A DNA stretch of 64,000 bases. It comes from DASQMT01 sp963835735. GTDB lineage: Bacteria; Actinomycetota; Thermoleophilia; Solirubrobacterales; Solirubrobacteraceae. Where the stretch lies: the NCBI GenBank assembly GCA_963835735.1, contig CAWIGP010000005.1, forward strand, positions 372,001-436,000, in the 5' to 3' direction. Each line of letters begins with the position of its first letter. Position 1 is the first letter of the stretch. Positions 44,345-54,983 of the stretch are shown here, piece after piece. The notes beneath the pieces were generated by a model that worked only from the letters and a program-made list of their open reading frames with translations, was not told where the DNA came from and ran no database searches. The position numbers and the translations under genes are program-made.

Positions 44345-44348
<4 letters not shown>
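41883..44348 (+). CDS. Secreted GH172 (DUF2961) glycosidase
   Basis: This 821-residue protein has a signal peptide (FVAIFTLAAAALFALPMPASA) cleaved near residue 35. The DUF2961/GH172 core includes SSSFDRTGGNDDGFEGTYSC, EGAGEIDAIWFTRDEGD and HGTGTEDFYESGWYF near residue 590, with an acidic residue typical of the active site. GH172 enzymes include difructose-anhydride-forming and D-arabinofuranosidase activities, so the substrate is probably a fructan or an arabinan. The C-terminal part is a beta-sandwich. GTG 41883 has GGGAGG at good spacing. It is the first gene of the sugar operon, ending in ATGA with the ATPase. Confidence 0.85.
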
Positions 44349-45888
<1,540 letters not shown>

Positions 45889-45892
<4 letters not shown>

Positions 45893-46944
45893 CCACGCAG
45901 GAGGCGACCGCCGAAGCCCCGGCAGGCCGGGCGGAACGGGCCCGGCGGGTGCCGCGCGGACGGCGCGAGTGGCTGGAGTTCGCCTTCCGGTTCCAGAGCC
46001 TGTTCGGGCTGCTCGCGGTGTTCATCGCAGCGATCGTCTTCTCCCCCAGCCGGCACGGCGAGCTGCTGTTCCTCACGACCGAGAACCTGGCGAACATCGT
46101 CCGGTCGGTCTCGGAGATCGGGATCATCGCCGTGGGGATGACGTTCGTCATCCTGATCGGCGGCATCGACCTGTCGGTCGGTGCGCTGGTCGGGCTGGCC
46201 GCCTCGGGCGTCGCCGTAATGCTGATGAAGGAGGACTACGGCGTCGCGCCGGCGGTCGTGCTGGTCCTGCTGATCGGCGCCGCGTTCGGCGCGATCCAGG
46301 GCCTGATCTCGACCCGGCTGGCGATCCAGTCGTTCATCGTGACGCTGGCGGGGCTGCAGTTCGCGCGCGGGCTGGCGCGAATATGGAGCGACGGCGAGGG
46401 CGTGCCGCTGGCCTACGGCTCCGGCGCGGGCCATGCGCCGGACTCGTTCTCGGTGCTCAACGACCGGCTGCTCGGCGGCCTGCTGCCGGTCCCGGCGCTG
46501 ATCTTCGTGGTCGTCGGCGCCGTGGCGATCTTCGTGCTCAAGCGAACGACGTTCTCGCGCCACATATACGCGATCGGCGGCAACGAGCGAGCCGCGCGCC
46601 TCTCCGGCGTGCCGGTCGGCCGCATCAAGGTCGCGGTGTTCGCGATCTCCGGCTTCCTGGCCGCCCTGGCCGGGATCATCCACGCCGGCCAGCTCAACCA
46701 GGGCAGTCCGAACGACGGCGCGGGCTACGAGCTCGACGCCATCGCGGCGGTGGTAATCGGCGGCACGAGCCTGATGGGTGGGCGGGGCACCGTGGCGGGG
46801 ACGCTCGCGGGCGCCCTGCTGCTCGGGATCCTCAACAACATCCTCGCGCTCAACAACGTCGACGCCAACGTCCAGCTGCTGATCAAGGCGCTGGTGATCG
46901 TGGCGGCCGCCGCCCTCCTGACCTTGAGGTCAACCGACGAGTAG
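45889..46944 (+). CDS. CUT2-family sugar ABC transporter permease (RbsC-like)
   Basis: This 351-residue permease has about eight to ten membrane segments and the family mark GMTFVILIGGIDLSVGALVGL. Later come FSRHIYAIGGNERAARLSGVPVGRIK and AGYELDAIAAVVIGGTSLMGGRGTVAG. ATG 45889 follows GAGGAGGAGG. A homodimer of this protein forms the channel for the upstream ATPase. It ends 21 bp before the binding-protein start. Confidence 0.92.
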
Positions 46945-46965
46945 TCCAACCCTAGGAGGGTGAAG

Positions 46966-47970
46966 GTGCACATCTCGATGCGATCGGCGCTTGCGGTCCT
47001 GGCCGTCTGCGCCCTGGCCGGAGTCGTCGGCGCATGCGGCAACGACGACGCCGGCGCGACCCAGTCGAGCGCGCAGGCCAAGAACTGCGGCGCCGAAGGC
47101 GACTACCTGATCGGTATGTCGCAGGCCAACAACGCCGAGCCGTACCGCGAGCGCATGAACGACGACATCAAGACCGCGGCCGACAAGGTGCCGCAGTTCG
47201 AGGTCAAGTTCGCCGACGCGGCGCAGGACAACGCCAAGCAGGTCTCCGACGTGGAGAACTTCCTCACCCAGCAGATCGACCTGCTGATCATCTCGCCCAA
47301 CGAGGCCGCGCCGCTGACCGCGGTGGTCAAGAAGGCGTACGACCAGAAGATCCCCGTGATCGTGCTCGACCGCAAGGTCGAGGGCGACGCCTACACCGGC
47401 TTCATCGGCGGCGACAACGTGCAGATCGGCAAGAAGGCCGGGGAGTACGTCGCCGGCGAGCTGCTGCCCGACGGCGGCAGCGTCGTCGAGCTCAAGGGCC
47501 TGCCCGGCGCCACGCCGGCGCAGGAGCGCGCGGACGGGTTCCGCGAGGGCATCGCGGGCAACCCGAAGATCAAGATCACCGCCGACGCCGCGGGCGACTG
47601 GCTGCGCGAGAAGGGCCAGCAGCAGTTCGAGGCGATGCTCCAGGCCAACGACGACATCGACGTGGTCTACGCTCACAACGACCCGATGGCGGAGGGCGCC
47701 TACCTGGCCGCCAAGTCCGCCGGGCGGGAGCAGGAGATGAAGTTCATCGGAATCGACGCGCTCCCGATCCCGTCAGGGGGGATAAAGGCCGTCGAGGAGG
47801 GCCGCCTGTCCGCTACGTTCACATATCCGACGAATGGCAAGGAAGCGGTTGACGCGGCCAAGAAGATCCTGATCGACTGCGGGTCGATCGAGAAGGAGCA
47901 GATCCTGTCCACCCAGGAGATCACGCCGGAGAACGCGGCGAAGGTCTACGCGGAAGCGAACGCGGGGTAG
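46966..47970 (+). CDS. Sugar-binding lipoprotein (RbsB-like)
   Basis: This 334-residue protein of the periplasmic-binding (Peripla_BP_4) family has lipobox GVVGAC with Cys24. The body carries DYLIGMSQANNAEPYRERM, QQIDLLIISPNEAAPL, VIVLDRKVEGDAYTGFIGGDN and VVYAHNDPMAEGAYLA. GTG 46966 is preferred because AGGAGG (46954-46959) is six bases upstream. GTG 46960 is too close and ATG 46978 too far. It gives the CUT2 importer its specificity. The sugar is likely what the GH172 releases. Confidence 0.9.
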   Translation: MHISMRSALAVLAVCALAGVVGACGNDDAGATQSSAQAKNCGAEGDYLIGMSQANNAEPYRERMNDDIKTAADKVPQFEVKFADAAQDNAKQVSDVENFLTQQIDLLIISPNEAAPLTAVVKKAYDQKIPVIVLDRKVEGDAYTGFIGGDNVQIGKKAGEYVAGELLPDGGSVVELKGLPGATPAQERADGFREGIAGNPKIKITADAAGDWLREKGQQQFEAMLQANDDIDVVYAHNDPMAEGAYLAAKSAGREQEMKFIGIDALPIPSGGIKAVEEGRLSATFTYPTNGKEAVDAAKKILIDCGSIEKEQILSTQEITPENAAKVYAEANAG

Positions 47971-47971
47971 C

Positions 47972-49030
47972 TTGACGACGCGACGGGGGCCGTCACAGGC
48001 CAGAACGGAATCGACGGTCCCCGTGCGCATCGCGGGCGAAGTGAGCATGCGCGACGTCGCGCTGCACGCCGGCGTGTCGGTCGCCACGGTCTCGCGCGTG
48101 CTCAACGCGTCGCCGACGGTGCGCCCCGAGGCGCGCGATCGCGTCAACGCCGCGATCGCCGAACTCGGCTACCGCCCCAACCGGCTGGCGCGCAACCTCC
48201 GGCGCCAGACCGCGGAGATGATCGGGATCGTGGTCTCGGACATCGAGAACCCGCACTTCACCGCGATGGTCCGCGCGGTCGAGGATGCCGCGTTCGGCCA
48301 GGGCTATCGCCTGCTGCTGTGCAACAGCGACGAGCAACCGGCCAAGCAGCGCGCCTACCTCGAGATGCTGGCGGGCGAGCGGGTGTCCGGCGTGATCCTC
48401 TCCCCCACCGATCCCGGCGGCGCGGAGATCGGGGAGCTGCTGGACCTCGGGATCCCCGTCGTGGCGTTCGACCGTCACGTGGACGACCCGCGCGCCGACG
48501 CGGTGGTGACCGACGGCGAGGGCGGGACCAGCCTCGCCGTCGAGCACCTGATGGCCGCCGGCCACGAGCGAATCGGGCTGATCGCCGGCCCCGCCAGCGT
48601 CGAGACCAGCCGGGCGCGCCGCGGCGGCTACGAGGCCGCGATGCACGTGCATCACCTCGAGCCGCTGATCGCCGACGGGCGCTACCGGATCGAGGGCGGG
48701 CGCGCGGCGACGTTGGAGCTGCTGGCCGAGCACGACGACATCACCGCGCTCGTGATCGCCAACAACCTGATGGCGATCGGGGCGCTGAAGGCGCTCGCGT
48801 CGGTCGGCCGGCGCGTGCCGGAGGACATCGCGATCGTCGCGATCGACGACCCGTTCTGGGCCGAGCTGGTGCAGCCGCCGCTCACGGTGCTGGCACAACC
48901 GGTGCGCGCGATGGCCGACGCTGCGGTGTCGCTCCTGCTGGAGCGCGTGACGGGGAAGCGGCAGACGCCGCATCAGGAGGTCTTCAAGTTCGAGCTGCGG
49001 GTACGGGGGTCCTCCGGCACGGCGCCGTAG
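47972..49030 (+). CDS. LacI-family repressor of the sugar operon
   Basis: This 352-residue regulator has an N-terminal LacI HTH (VSMRDVALHAGVSVATVSRVLNA, with hinge YRPNRLARNLRR) and a periplasmic-binding-like effector domain (GIVVSDIENPHFTAMVRAVEDAA; AVVTDGEGGTSLAVEHL). TTG 47972 directly follows the binding-protein stop; a GTG near 48022 would shorten the tail. It is the obvious candidate to bind the two operators at 41840-41866 and to release them on binding the imported sugar. It is the last gene of the operon. Confidence 0.9.
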   Translation: MTTRRGPSQARTESTVPVRIAGEVSMRDVALHAGVSVATVSRVLNASPTVRPEARDRVNAAIAELGYRPNRLARNLRRQTAEMIGIVVSDIENPHFTAMVRAVEDAAFGQGYRLLLCNSDEQPAKQRAYLEMLAGERVSGVILSPTDPGGAEIGELLDLGIPVVAFDRHVDDPRADAVVTDGEGGTSLAVEHLMAAGHERIGLIAGPASVETSRARRGGYEAAMHVHHLEPLIADGRYRIEGGRAATLELLAEHDDITALVIANNLMAIGALKALASVGRRVPEDIAIVAIDDPFWAELVQPPLTVLAQPVRAMADAAVSLLLERVTGKRQTPHQEVFKFELRVRGSSGTAP

Positions 49031-49040
49031 CGGCGTTCCC

Positions 49041-49046
49041 TATCCT
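49041..49046 (+). promoter_or_regulatory. -10 box TATCCT of the phosphomannomutase gene
   Basis: Eight nucleotides before ATG 49055 and just after the LacI stop, so this gene can be expressed without the sugar operon. Confidence 0.5.
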
Positions 49047-49054
49047 CGCCGCCC

Positions 49055-50437
49055 ATGCCGACGACCGTTCCCGACGAGATCTTCAAGGCCTACGACGTCC
49101 GCGGCCTCTATGGGGCGCAGATCGACGGTGAGGTCGCCGAGCAGGTCGGGCGCGCGTTCGCCCGCGTGCTCGCCACGCTGCGTGGGAAGCCCGCGCGCGA
49201 CCTGCGGATCGGCCTCGGGCGCGACATGCGCCTGACCGCGCCGGAACTGGCGGCGCGCTACAGCGACGGCATGGTGGCCGAGGGCGCGACGGTGCTCGAC
49301 GCCGGGATGGTCGGGACCGAGATGCTCTATTTCCTCGTCGGCTCGCGCGGGCTCGACGGCGGGCTGATGTGCACCGCGTCGCACAACCCGAAGCCGTACA
49401 CGGGCGCGAAGCTCGTGCGCGAGGGCGCGCTCGCGCTGTCCGGTGACGCCGGCATCGGCGACATCCGGGCGCTCGTGCTCGACGGGCTGCCCGAGCCGGA
49501 CGGCGCGCCGGGCCGCGTCGAGCAGGTCGACGTCTACCCGGAGTTCCATGCGCGCGCGCTCTCGTTCATCGACCCGGCGGCGATCCGGCCGCTCAAGGTG
49601 GTGCTCGACGGCGGCAACGGCATGGCGGGCCCGATGGTCGGGCCGATCCTGGAGCGGCTCGACCGCCTGGAGCTGATCCCGACCTACTGGGAGCCCGACG
49701 GCGAGTTCCCCGACCACGAGCCGAACCCGCTGCTGCCCGAGAACCGCCGCTTCGTGATCGACAAGGTGCGCAGCGAGGGCGCCGACCTGGGGATCGCCTG
49801 GGACGGCGACGCCGACCGCTGCTTCTTCATCGACGAGCACGGCGGCTTCGTCGACGGCGATTTCCTCACCGCGCTGCTCTCCCGCTCGGTGCTGGAGTCG
49901 CATCCGGGCGCCGAGATCCTGTACGACGTGCGCGCGTCGCGCGCGGTGCCGGATACCGTGCGGGCCGCCGGCGGCACGCCGCTCGTCAACCGCGTCGGCC
50001 ATGCGTTCTTCAAGACCCGCATGCGCGAGCGCGGCAGCGCGTTCGGCGGCGAGGTGTCCGGGCACTACTACTTCGCCGACTTCTACAACGCGGACTCCGG
50101 GACGCTGCCGGCGCTGCTGATCCTCGAGCTGCTCGGCAGGACCGGCTCCACGCTGTCCGAGCTGCTGGAGCCGTACCGGTCGCGCTACTTCATCTCGGGC
50201 GAGATCAACTCGGAGGTCGAAGACCAGCGGGCCAGGATGGACGAGCTGCGCGACCGCTACGCCGACGCCGAGACCGGCGAGCTCGACGGCATCTCGGTCG
50301 ACTACGACGACTGGCATTTCAACGTGCGCCCCTCGAACACCGAGCCGCTGCTGCGCCTGTGCCTGGAGAGCCTCGTCTCGCCCGCGCACATGGCGGAGAA
50401 GCGCGATGAGGTGCTCGCGCTGATCAGGAGCCGATAG
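49055..50437 (+). CDS. Phosphomannomutase/phosphoglucomutase
   Basis: This 460-residue alpha-D-phosphohexomutase has the catalytic phosphoserine loop CTASHNPKPYTG near residue 108, the metal loop DGDADRCFFID near residue 250, sugar-binding GEVSGHYYF and phosphate-binding RPSNTEPLLRL near the end. It interconverts mannose- or glucose-6- and 1-phosphates. It feeds NDP-sugar and cell-wall synthesis. Its 3' end overlaps that of the convergent luciferase-like gene by 14 bp. Confidence 0.93.
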   Translation: MPTTVPDEIFKAYDVRGLYGAQIDGEVAEQVGRAFARVLATLRGKPARDLRIGLGRDMRLTAPELAARYSDGMVAEGATVLDAGMVGTEMLYFLVGSRGLDGGLMCTASHNPKPYTGAKLVREGALALSGDAGIGDIRALVLDGLPEPDGAPGRVEQVDVYPEFHARALSFIDPAAIRPLKVVLDGGNGMAGPMVGPILERLDRLELIPTYWEPDGEFPDHEPNPLLPENRRFVIDKVRSEGADLGIAWDGDADRCFFIDEHGGFVDGDFLTALLSRSVLESHPGAEILYDVRASRAVPDTVRAAGGTPLVNRVGHAFFKTRMRERGSAFGGEVSGHYYFADFYNADSGTLPALLILELLGRTGSTLSELLEPYRSRYFISGEINSEVEDQRARMDELRDRYADAETGELDGISVDYDDWHFNVRPSNTEPLLRLCLESLVSPAHMAEKRDEVLALIRSR

Positions 50438-51197
50438 CGTCGCGCCAGGCGACAGCCTCGCGCAGCTGCCCGAGGTCGTAGCCGGACGCCCCGGCGGTGA
50501 TCCCGACCACGATGTGGGTCACGCCGGCGGCGAGCAGCTCACCGGGATCGCCGGAGCCGAGCGACCACGAACGCTCGATCGCCGCGGGGTCGCGGCCCTC
50601 GGCGGCGCAGTGCTCGTCGAGGATCGCGTTCTTCTCCCGGAACACGTCGACGCTGCCGAACGCGTGCCAGATGTCCGCGTGGCGCGCAGTGAGCCTGAGC
50701 GTGCGCCGCACGCCGCCGCCGCCGATCAGGATCGGGATGTGCCCGCGCACCGGCGGCGGGTTGAGCCTCGTCAGACGCCGCTCGATCCGCGGCAGCGCCT
50801 CTCCAAGCGCCGTCAGCCGCGTTCCGACCGTCCCGAACTCGTAGCCGTACTCGTCGAAGTCGCGCTGGTTCCAGCCGGAGCCGATACCGAGGATCGCGCG
50901 GCCGCCGGAGATGTGATCGATCGTGCGCATCGCGTCGGCGAGGTACTCGGGGTTGCGGTAGCCGTTGCAGAACACGAGCGAGCCGATCTCGACCCGCTCG
51001 GTCACCTCCGCCATCGCGGCGAGCACCGTGAGGCCCTCGAAGTGGAGGCCGTCCGGATCGCCGCTGAGCGGGAAGAAGTGGTCCCAGTCGAACAGGCAGT
51101 CGGCGCCGAGCTCCTCGGCTGCGACCCAGGCACGGCGCATCGCGGGCCAATCGGCGTGCTGCGGCCTGAGCTGCGCGGAGACGCGAACAGTGGCCAT
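50424..51197 (-). CDS. F420-type luciferase-like oxidoreductase
   Basis: This 257-residue TIM-barrel protein is close to the putative F420-dependent family. Its marks are RVSAQLRPQHADWPAMR, EELGADCLFDWDHFFP, YRNPEYLADAMRTIDHISGGRAILGIGSGW and the phosphate-binding PILIGGGGVRRTL. ATG 51197 follows the upstream glyoxalase gene by two bases, so they are co-transcribed. No neighbour shows the substrate. Confidence 0.88.
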   Translation of the reverse strand: MATVRVSAQLRPQHADWPAMRRAWVAAEELGADCLFDWDHFFPLSGDPDGLHFEGLTVLAAMAEVTERVEIGSLVFCNGYRNPEYLADAMRTIDHISGGRAILGIGSGWNQRDFDEYGYEFGTVGTRLTALGEALPRIERRLTRLNPPPVRGHIPILIGGGGVRRTLRLTARHADIWHAFGSVDVFREKNAILDEHCAAEGRDPAAIERSWSLGSGDPGELLAAGVTHIVVGITAGASGYDLGQLREAVAWRDAIGS

Positions 51198-51199
51198 GC

Positions 51200-51583
51200 T
51201 CAGTCGCCCGCCGTCAGCATCACGAGGTTCCCGTCCGGGTCGGCGACGTACGCGATCCGCTCGCCCCAGGGCTGGTCGACGGGCTCGAGCACCACCGGCA
51301 CGTCCGCGGCGCGGGCCGCGTCCACCGTCGCGTCGACGTCGCCGACGTAGACGCACAGCTCGATCCGGTGTCCGCTCGCCGGACGCTGCGGCCGGCCGTG
51401 GACCGGGGCGTCGGACAGCGCGCCGATCCCGAGCTCCGACTCGCCGACCCGCAGCGTCACGAAGACCGGATCGTGTTCGGGGAAGCGGTACTCCTCCACG
51501 CCGCCGAGCAGGTCGCGGTAGAAGGCGATCGAGCTGCCCAGGTCGCCCGCCGAGAGCATCGGGAACATGCGCCGCGCCGTCAC
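51200..51583 (-). CDS. VOC-family (glyoxalase-like) protein
   Basis: This 127-residue protein has FPMLSAGDLGSSIAFYRDLLGG at the start, RIELCVYVGDVDATV in the middle and ERIAYVADPDGNLVMLT at the end. The divalent-metal ligands expected for lyases are only partly present, so it may be a binding or resistance protein. The GTG start at 51583 lies 8 nt after TAAGCT. It shares a transcript with the F420-type gene. Confidence 0.85.
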   Translation of the reverse strand: MTARRMFPMLSAGDLGSSIAFYRDLLGGVEEYRFPEHDPVFVTLRVGESELGIGALSDAPVHGRPQRPASGHRIELCVYVGDVDATVDAARAADVPVVLEPVDQPWGERIAYVADPDGNLVMLTAGD

Positions 51584-51591
51584 GGCGCCGC

Positions 51592-51597
51592 AGCTTA
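51592..51597 (-). promoter_or_regulatory. -10 box TAAGCT of the VOC/F420 gene pair
   Basis: The box is eight nucleotides before GTG 51583, in the 20-bp gap after the LysR stop. The same TAAGCT hexamer is used at 41794 and 52493. Confidence 0.55.
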
Positions 51598-51603
51598 TTG
51601 GTC

Positions 51604-52485
51604 TCAGAGCGCGTTCAGCACCGCGGCCACCGTCGGGCGCCGCTCGCCGCCCGCGCGCGTGGCTGCGAACACGTGGCGCGCCGGGGCGGGCGGCTTGAGC
51701 GGGCGGACGACCGCGCCGTCCGGCACGACGGGCTGCGCGAGGCGCGGTACGAGCGCGACCCCGAGCCCCGCGCCCACCAGCGCCATCGTCGTGTGGAAGT
51801 CGAGCGTCCAGTGCTCGAAGGCCGGCGTGAAGCCGGCCGCAGCGCAGCCGTTCAGCGTCACGTCGTGGCAGGAGGTGCCGTCGGGCGGGCCGACGAACGG
51901 CTCGTCCGCCAGCGCCACCAGGTCGATCTCGGCGCGCGCGGCGAGCGGGTGGTCGGCGGGCAGGACGGCGTCGAGCGTGTCGGACAGCAGCTCGCGCCGG
52001 TGGAAGCGCAGGTCATCGCGGGGCGGGGCGAGCCGCGATGACATCGCGAGCGCGATGTCGGTATCGCCGCGGGCGAGCGCGCGGAAGCAGTCGGGCGCCT
52101 CCATCTCGACGATCGTGAGCGCCAGCCGCGGGTGGCTGGCGCGCAGCCCGGCGGCGGCCGGCGCGACGAGCTCGGCGAGTGCGGTCGCGAAGCCCGCGAT
52201 CCGCACCGTGCCCACGACCCCCTCCGAGTAGGCGGCGACGTCAGCGGCCGCGGCCTCGAGCTGGGCGAGCACCACGTTGGCGTGCCCGACGAGCACCTCG
52301 GCCGCGCCGGTCAGCCGCACCCCGCGGCCGTTGCGCTCGATCACAGGCTGGCCGACCTCGCGCTCGAGCGCGGCGAGCTGCTGGGACACGGCGGAGGGAG
52401 TGAGGTGGAGCGCGTCCGCGGCCGCTGCCAGCGTCCCCTGCTGGGCGACCTCGCGGAGCACGCGCAGGCGGCGGGCGTCGATCAT
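51604..52485 (-). CDS. LysR-family regulator
   Basis: This 293-residue regulator has an N-terminal winged helix (RLRVLREVAQQGTLAAAADALHLTPSAVSQQLAALE, residues about 6-41) and a periplasmic-binding-like effector domain (GTVRIAGFATALAELVAPA onward). ATG 52485 is 7 nt after TAAGCT. It is divergent from an EamA-family exporter, the usual arrangement where LysR controls a drug/metabolite exporter. Confidence 0.92.
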   Translation of the reverse strand: MIDARRLRVLREVAQQGTLAAAADALHLTPSAVSQQLAALEREVGQPVIERNGRGVRLTGAAEVLVGHANVVLAQLEAAAADVAAYSEGVVGTVRIAGFATALAELVAPAAAGLRASHPRLALTIVEMEAPDCFRALARGDTDIALAMSSRLAPPRDDLRFHRRELLSDTLDAVLPADHPLAARAEIDLVALADEPFVGPPDGTSCHDVTLNGCAAAGFTPAFEHWTLDFHTTMALVGAGLGVALVPRLAQPVVPDGAVVRPLKPPAPARHVFAATRAGGERRPTVAAVLNAL

Positions 52486-52492
52486 GCAGCAG

Positions 52493-52498
52493 AGCTTA
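52493..52498 (-). promoter_or_regulatory. -10 box TAAGCT of the lysR gene
   Basis: It lies seven nucleotides before ATG 52485, predicting a leaderless lysR message. On the other strand GATCAT (52545-52550) is eight bases before the exporter ATG, a weaker match. Confidence 0.5.
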
Positions 52499-52558
52499 CG
52501 GGTTGGGTGCGGATTGTCTACTGGCTCTGATGTCTCCGGTGCCTGATCATCGGCCGGG

Positions 52559-53446
52559 ATGCCCGCCCGCTCCGTCGCGCTCGTCGTCCTCGTCACCGCT
52601 GTGTGGGGCGTGAACTTCGTCGTGATCCACGTCGGGCTGGACCATTTCCCGCCGCTGTTGTTCAACGCGCTGCGGTTCGCGGTCATGGCCGTGCCTGCGA
52701 TCTTCCTCGTCGGCCGCCCGCAGGTCGCGTTCAAGATCGTGCTCGGCTTCGGCTTCCTGCTCGGGGTGGTCAAGTTCGGGCTGCTGTTCGTGAGTCTCGA
52801 CCTCGGCATGCCGGTCGGGCTGTCCTCGCTGCTGCTGCAGCTGCAGGTGATCTTCACGATCGGATTCGCTGCCGGCTTCCTGCGCGAGCGTCCGCGGCGC
52901 GAGCAGGTCGCCGGCGCCGCGATCGCGTTCGCCGGGCTTGCGGTGATCGGGATCGATCGGGCGGCCGGCGCGCCGGTGGTCCCGTTCCTGCTGATCCTCG
53001 GCGCCGCGGCCGCCTGGGGCGTGACCAACGTGATGACCCGGGTGGCGCAGCCACCCGACCCGCTGGCGCTGCTCGTCTGGGCGAGCCTGGTGCCGCCGTT
53101 GCCGCTGCTCGGGCTGTCGCTGCTGTTCGAGGGCCCGGCCGAGATCGGCGCCGCGCTGGACGGCGTCGACGCCGCCGCGGTTGCCGCGCTGCTGTTCGTG
53201 GCGCTCGTCTCGGGCCTGTTCGGCTTCGCCGCCTGGACGACGCTGCTCAAGCGCCACACGGCCGCCACGGTCACGCCGTTCGCGCTGCTCGTGCCGGTGT
53301 TCGGGATCGCCAGTGCGGCGCTGCTTTTGGGTGAACGGCCGAGCGCGCTCGAGCTGGGCGGCGCGGTGCTGATCTGCGCGGGGCTGGCGGCGACGCTTGC
53401 GCCGGTGCGCACGCCCGGTCCCCGGGTGGCGACGGCAACCGCCTAA
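52559..53446 (+). CDS. EamA-family drug/metabolite transporter
   Basis: This 295-residue membrane protein has ten hydrophobic segments arranged as two EamA repeats (first: VALVVLVTAVWGVNFVVIHVGL; second: LLILGAAAAWGVTNVMTRVA). It probably exports an amino acid or metabolite. LysR is divergent 73 bp away. Its TAA overlaps the stop of the convergent DUF559 gene. Confidence 0.9.
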   Translation: MPARSVALVVLVTAVWGVNFVVIHVGLDHFPPLLFNALRFAVMAVPAIFLVGRPQVAFKIVLGFGFLLGVVKFGLLFVSLDLGMPVGLSSLLLQLQVIFTIGFAAGFLRERPRREQVAGAAIAFAGLAVIGIDRAAGAPVVPFLLILGAAAAWGVTNVMTRVAQPPDPLALLVWASLVPPLPLLGLSLLFEGPAEIGAALDGVDAAAVAALLFVALVSGLFGFAAWTTLLKRHTAATVTPFALLVPVFGIASAALLLGERPSALELGGAVLICAGLAATLAPVRTPGPRVATATA

Positions 53447-54256
53447 ACGCCGCCTCGCGATCCCATGCCTGTGCCGTGGGCGAGGACTTGCGCGATGCGG
53501 ACGGTGACGAGCAGCGTTTCGTGGAGCACCTGGCGCCAGGTGAAGCGCAGGACTCGGTAGCCGTGTGCCTGCAGCGTGGCGTCGCGGGCGCGGTCTGACT
53601 CGAACGCGCGGCGGTGGCCGTGGGTGCTCCAGCCGTCGGTCTCGACGACGAGGTTGTGGTCGGGCCAGCAGAAGTCGAGGGTGAAGCCGAGCAGCTCGTA
53701 GCCGCTGATCGGGCGCGGGAGCTTGGCTTTCCTGAGTGCCGGCAGCAGGGCGCGCTCGAGCTCGCTGCGGGTCGGCTCGGCGTGGTCGTCTTCGGTACGC
53801 GGGATCAGCTTGAGCACCAGCGCCTCGGCGCGGGCGCGGTCGCGCTCGCTGCCGGTTAGCTGCGTGATCGTCTGCAGCGGGGTCGTCGTTTGCAGGCCTT
53901 CGTGGACGGTGACGTCGAGTCGTTTTGCCTGGTGCACTCGGAGGTTTGTGCGCCTTCTCGGCACGCGACCGGTGACCGTGACGTCGGGGAACTGCGGCAT
54001 TGAGGGGATGAGCTTCCAGTGGTAGGCGGCGGTCCGGTGCGAGAGCGCCGCGCCGGGGCCGGCGGCGATCAGCGCGGCGATCATCCGCCCGCGATCGCTC
54101 AGGGCTTCGTGGCCGACCGCGTAGACGCCCCGGTGGATGCGGATCAGCCGCCCGCTCCGCGCGCGGTGCTTGATCGCGCCGCGCGTGATGCCGAGCGCGA
54201 GTAGCTGCTCGACGCCGACTCACGCCGGCCTGCGTCGTCGCGAGCCGAGCGACCAA
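53443..54256 (-). CDS. AbiEi-N/DUF559 nuclease-like protein (frameshifted near 5' end)
   Basis: The reading runs from TTG 54256 (LVARLATTQAGVS). One apparent extra base near 54214-54218 shifts the frame, and EQLLALGITRGAIKHRARSGRL follows, a winged-helix region of the AbiEi antitoxin N-terminal type with IRIHRGVYAVGHEALS. The C-terminal half is a DUF559/Vsr-like PD-(D/E)XK nuclease (FTLDFCWPDHNLVVETDG, ending HGYRVLRFTWRQV). The intact downstream part is 213 residues; repaired it is about 270. Such proteins are common in actinobacteria and of unknown function, possibly defence or repair. The 5' end sits in the hairpin repeats at 54249-54365. Confidence 0.72.
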
Positions 54257-54365
54257 AACGTCGATCCCGGGCGCCTCACCGGCCGCCGCTCGACGTTGTG
54301 GTCCTACAGCGACCAAAACGTCGAGCGGGACCGGAATCGGGCCGGAATATCGACGTTTTGGTCGC
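54249..54365. repeat. Two matched hairpins with a 16-bp arm repeat
   Basis: GCGACCAAAACGTCGA occurs at 54249-54264 and 54309-54324. Its reverse complement occurs at 54350-54365 and, with one mismatch over 14 bp, at 54290-54303. This makes two tandem hairpins with a 60-bp period, each with a loop of exactly 25 nt whose sequence differs between copies. No known repeat class is recognised. Confidence 0.75.
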
Positions 54366-54541
54366 ACACGCCGACGATCGCACGCGCAGCCCGCCAAACC
54401 CGCCCAGGGCACAAACCCATCACTCCCTAAATGCGCAGTTCAAACGAACCCACGCACACGCGTCACAGAGTCAGCGCGCGCCACGAGCGACGCGCCGCAG
54501 CACACGGATCCTCGTCACTGCTCCCGTTCGGTGGCGCAGCG
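54366..54541. other. Intergenic stretch with no gene seen
   Basis: 176 bp of lower GC between the hairpin repeats and the end of rpiB. No convincing ORF, RNA or promoter was found in it. Confidence 0.4.
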
Positions 54542-54976
54542 TCAGATCTCGTCGAGATGCGCCACGTTCGCGCGATCGTCGCCGTCCGTGGACGGTGCTC
54601 CGGCGAACCACGCGTCGAGGATCTCGCCCAGCACGGCGGGTGAGGTCGCACGCAGCGAAAGGGCGAGCACGTTCGCGTCGTTCCAGCGCCGCGCGCCGTC
54701 CGCCGTGGCCGCGTCGCCGCACAGCGCCGCCCGCACGCCGGCGACCTTGTTAGCCGCGATCGACGCTCCGGTCCCGGTCCAGCAGCACACGATCCCCTGC
54801 GCGGCGCGCCCCTCGGCGACGTCGCGCGCGGCCGCCTCGGACGCCCACGCCCAGTCGTCGCGCTCGGCGTCGCTCAGCGCGCCGTGCAGCAGCGGCTCGT
54901 GCCCGCGCCGGCGCACCTCTTCCACCACGGCGTCGGCTACTCCGGTGCGCTCGTCGGCCGCGATCGCGATCCGCAT
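54542..54976 (-). CDS. RpiB/LacAB-family sugar-phosphate isomerase
   Basis: This 144-residue protein belongs to the ribose-5-phosphate isomerase B family. Its marks are RIAIAADERTGVADAVVEEV at the start and GIVCCWTGTGASIAANKVAGV with the catalytic Cys region near residue 65. Then comes VRAALCGDAATADGARRWNDANVLALSLR. It interconverts aldose and ketose phosphates, ribose or another pentose. ATG 54976 lies 7 nt after TAGCCT. It could serve the sugar operon at 41883-49030, but it is 5.5 kb away and on its own promoter. Confidence 0.87.
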   Translation of the reverse strand: MRIAIAADERTGVADAVVEEVRRRGHEPLLHGALSDAERDDWAWASEAAARDVAEGRAAQGIVCCWTGTGASIAANKVAGVRAALCGDAATADGARRWNDANVLALSLRATSPAVLGEILDAWFAGAPSTDGDDRANVAHLDEI

Positions 54977-54983
54977 CTTCAGC

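Noticed and set aside
54249..54365. CRISPR array
   Set aside because: Only two period units, arms alternate in orientation, and no cas genes are in the window.
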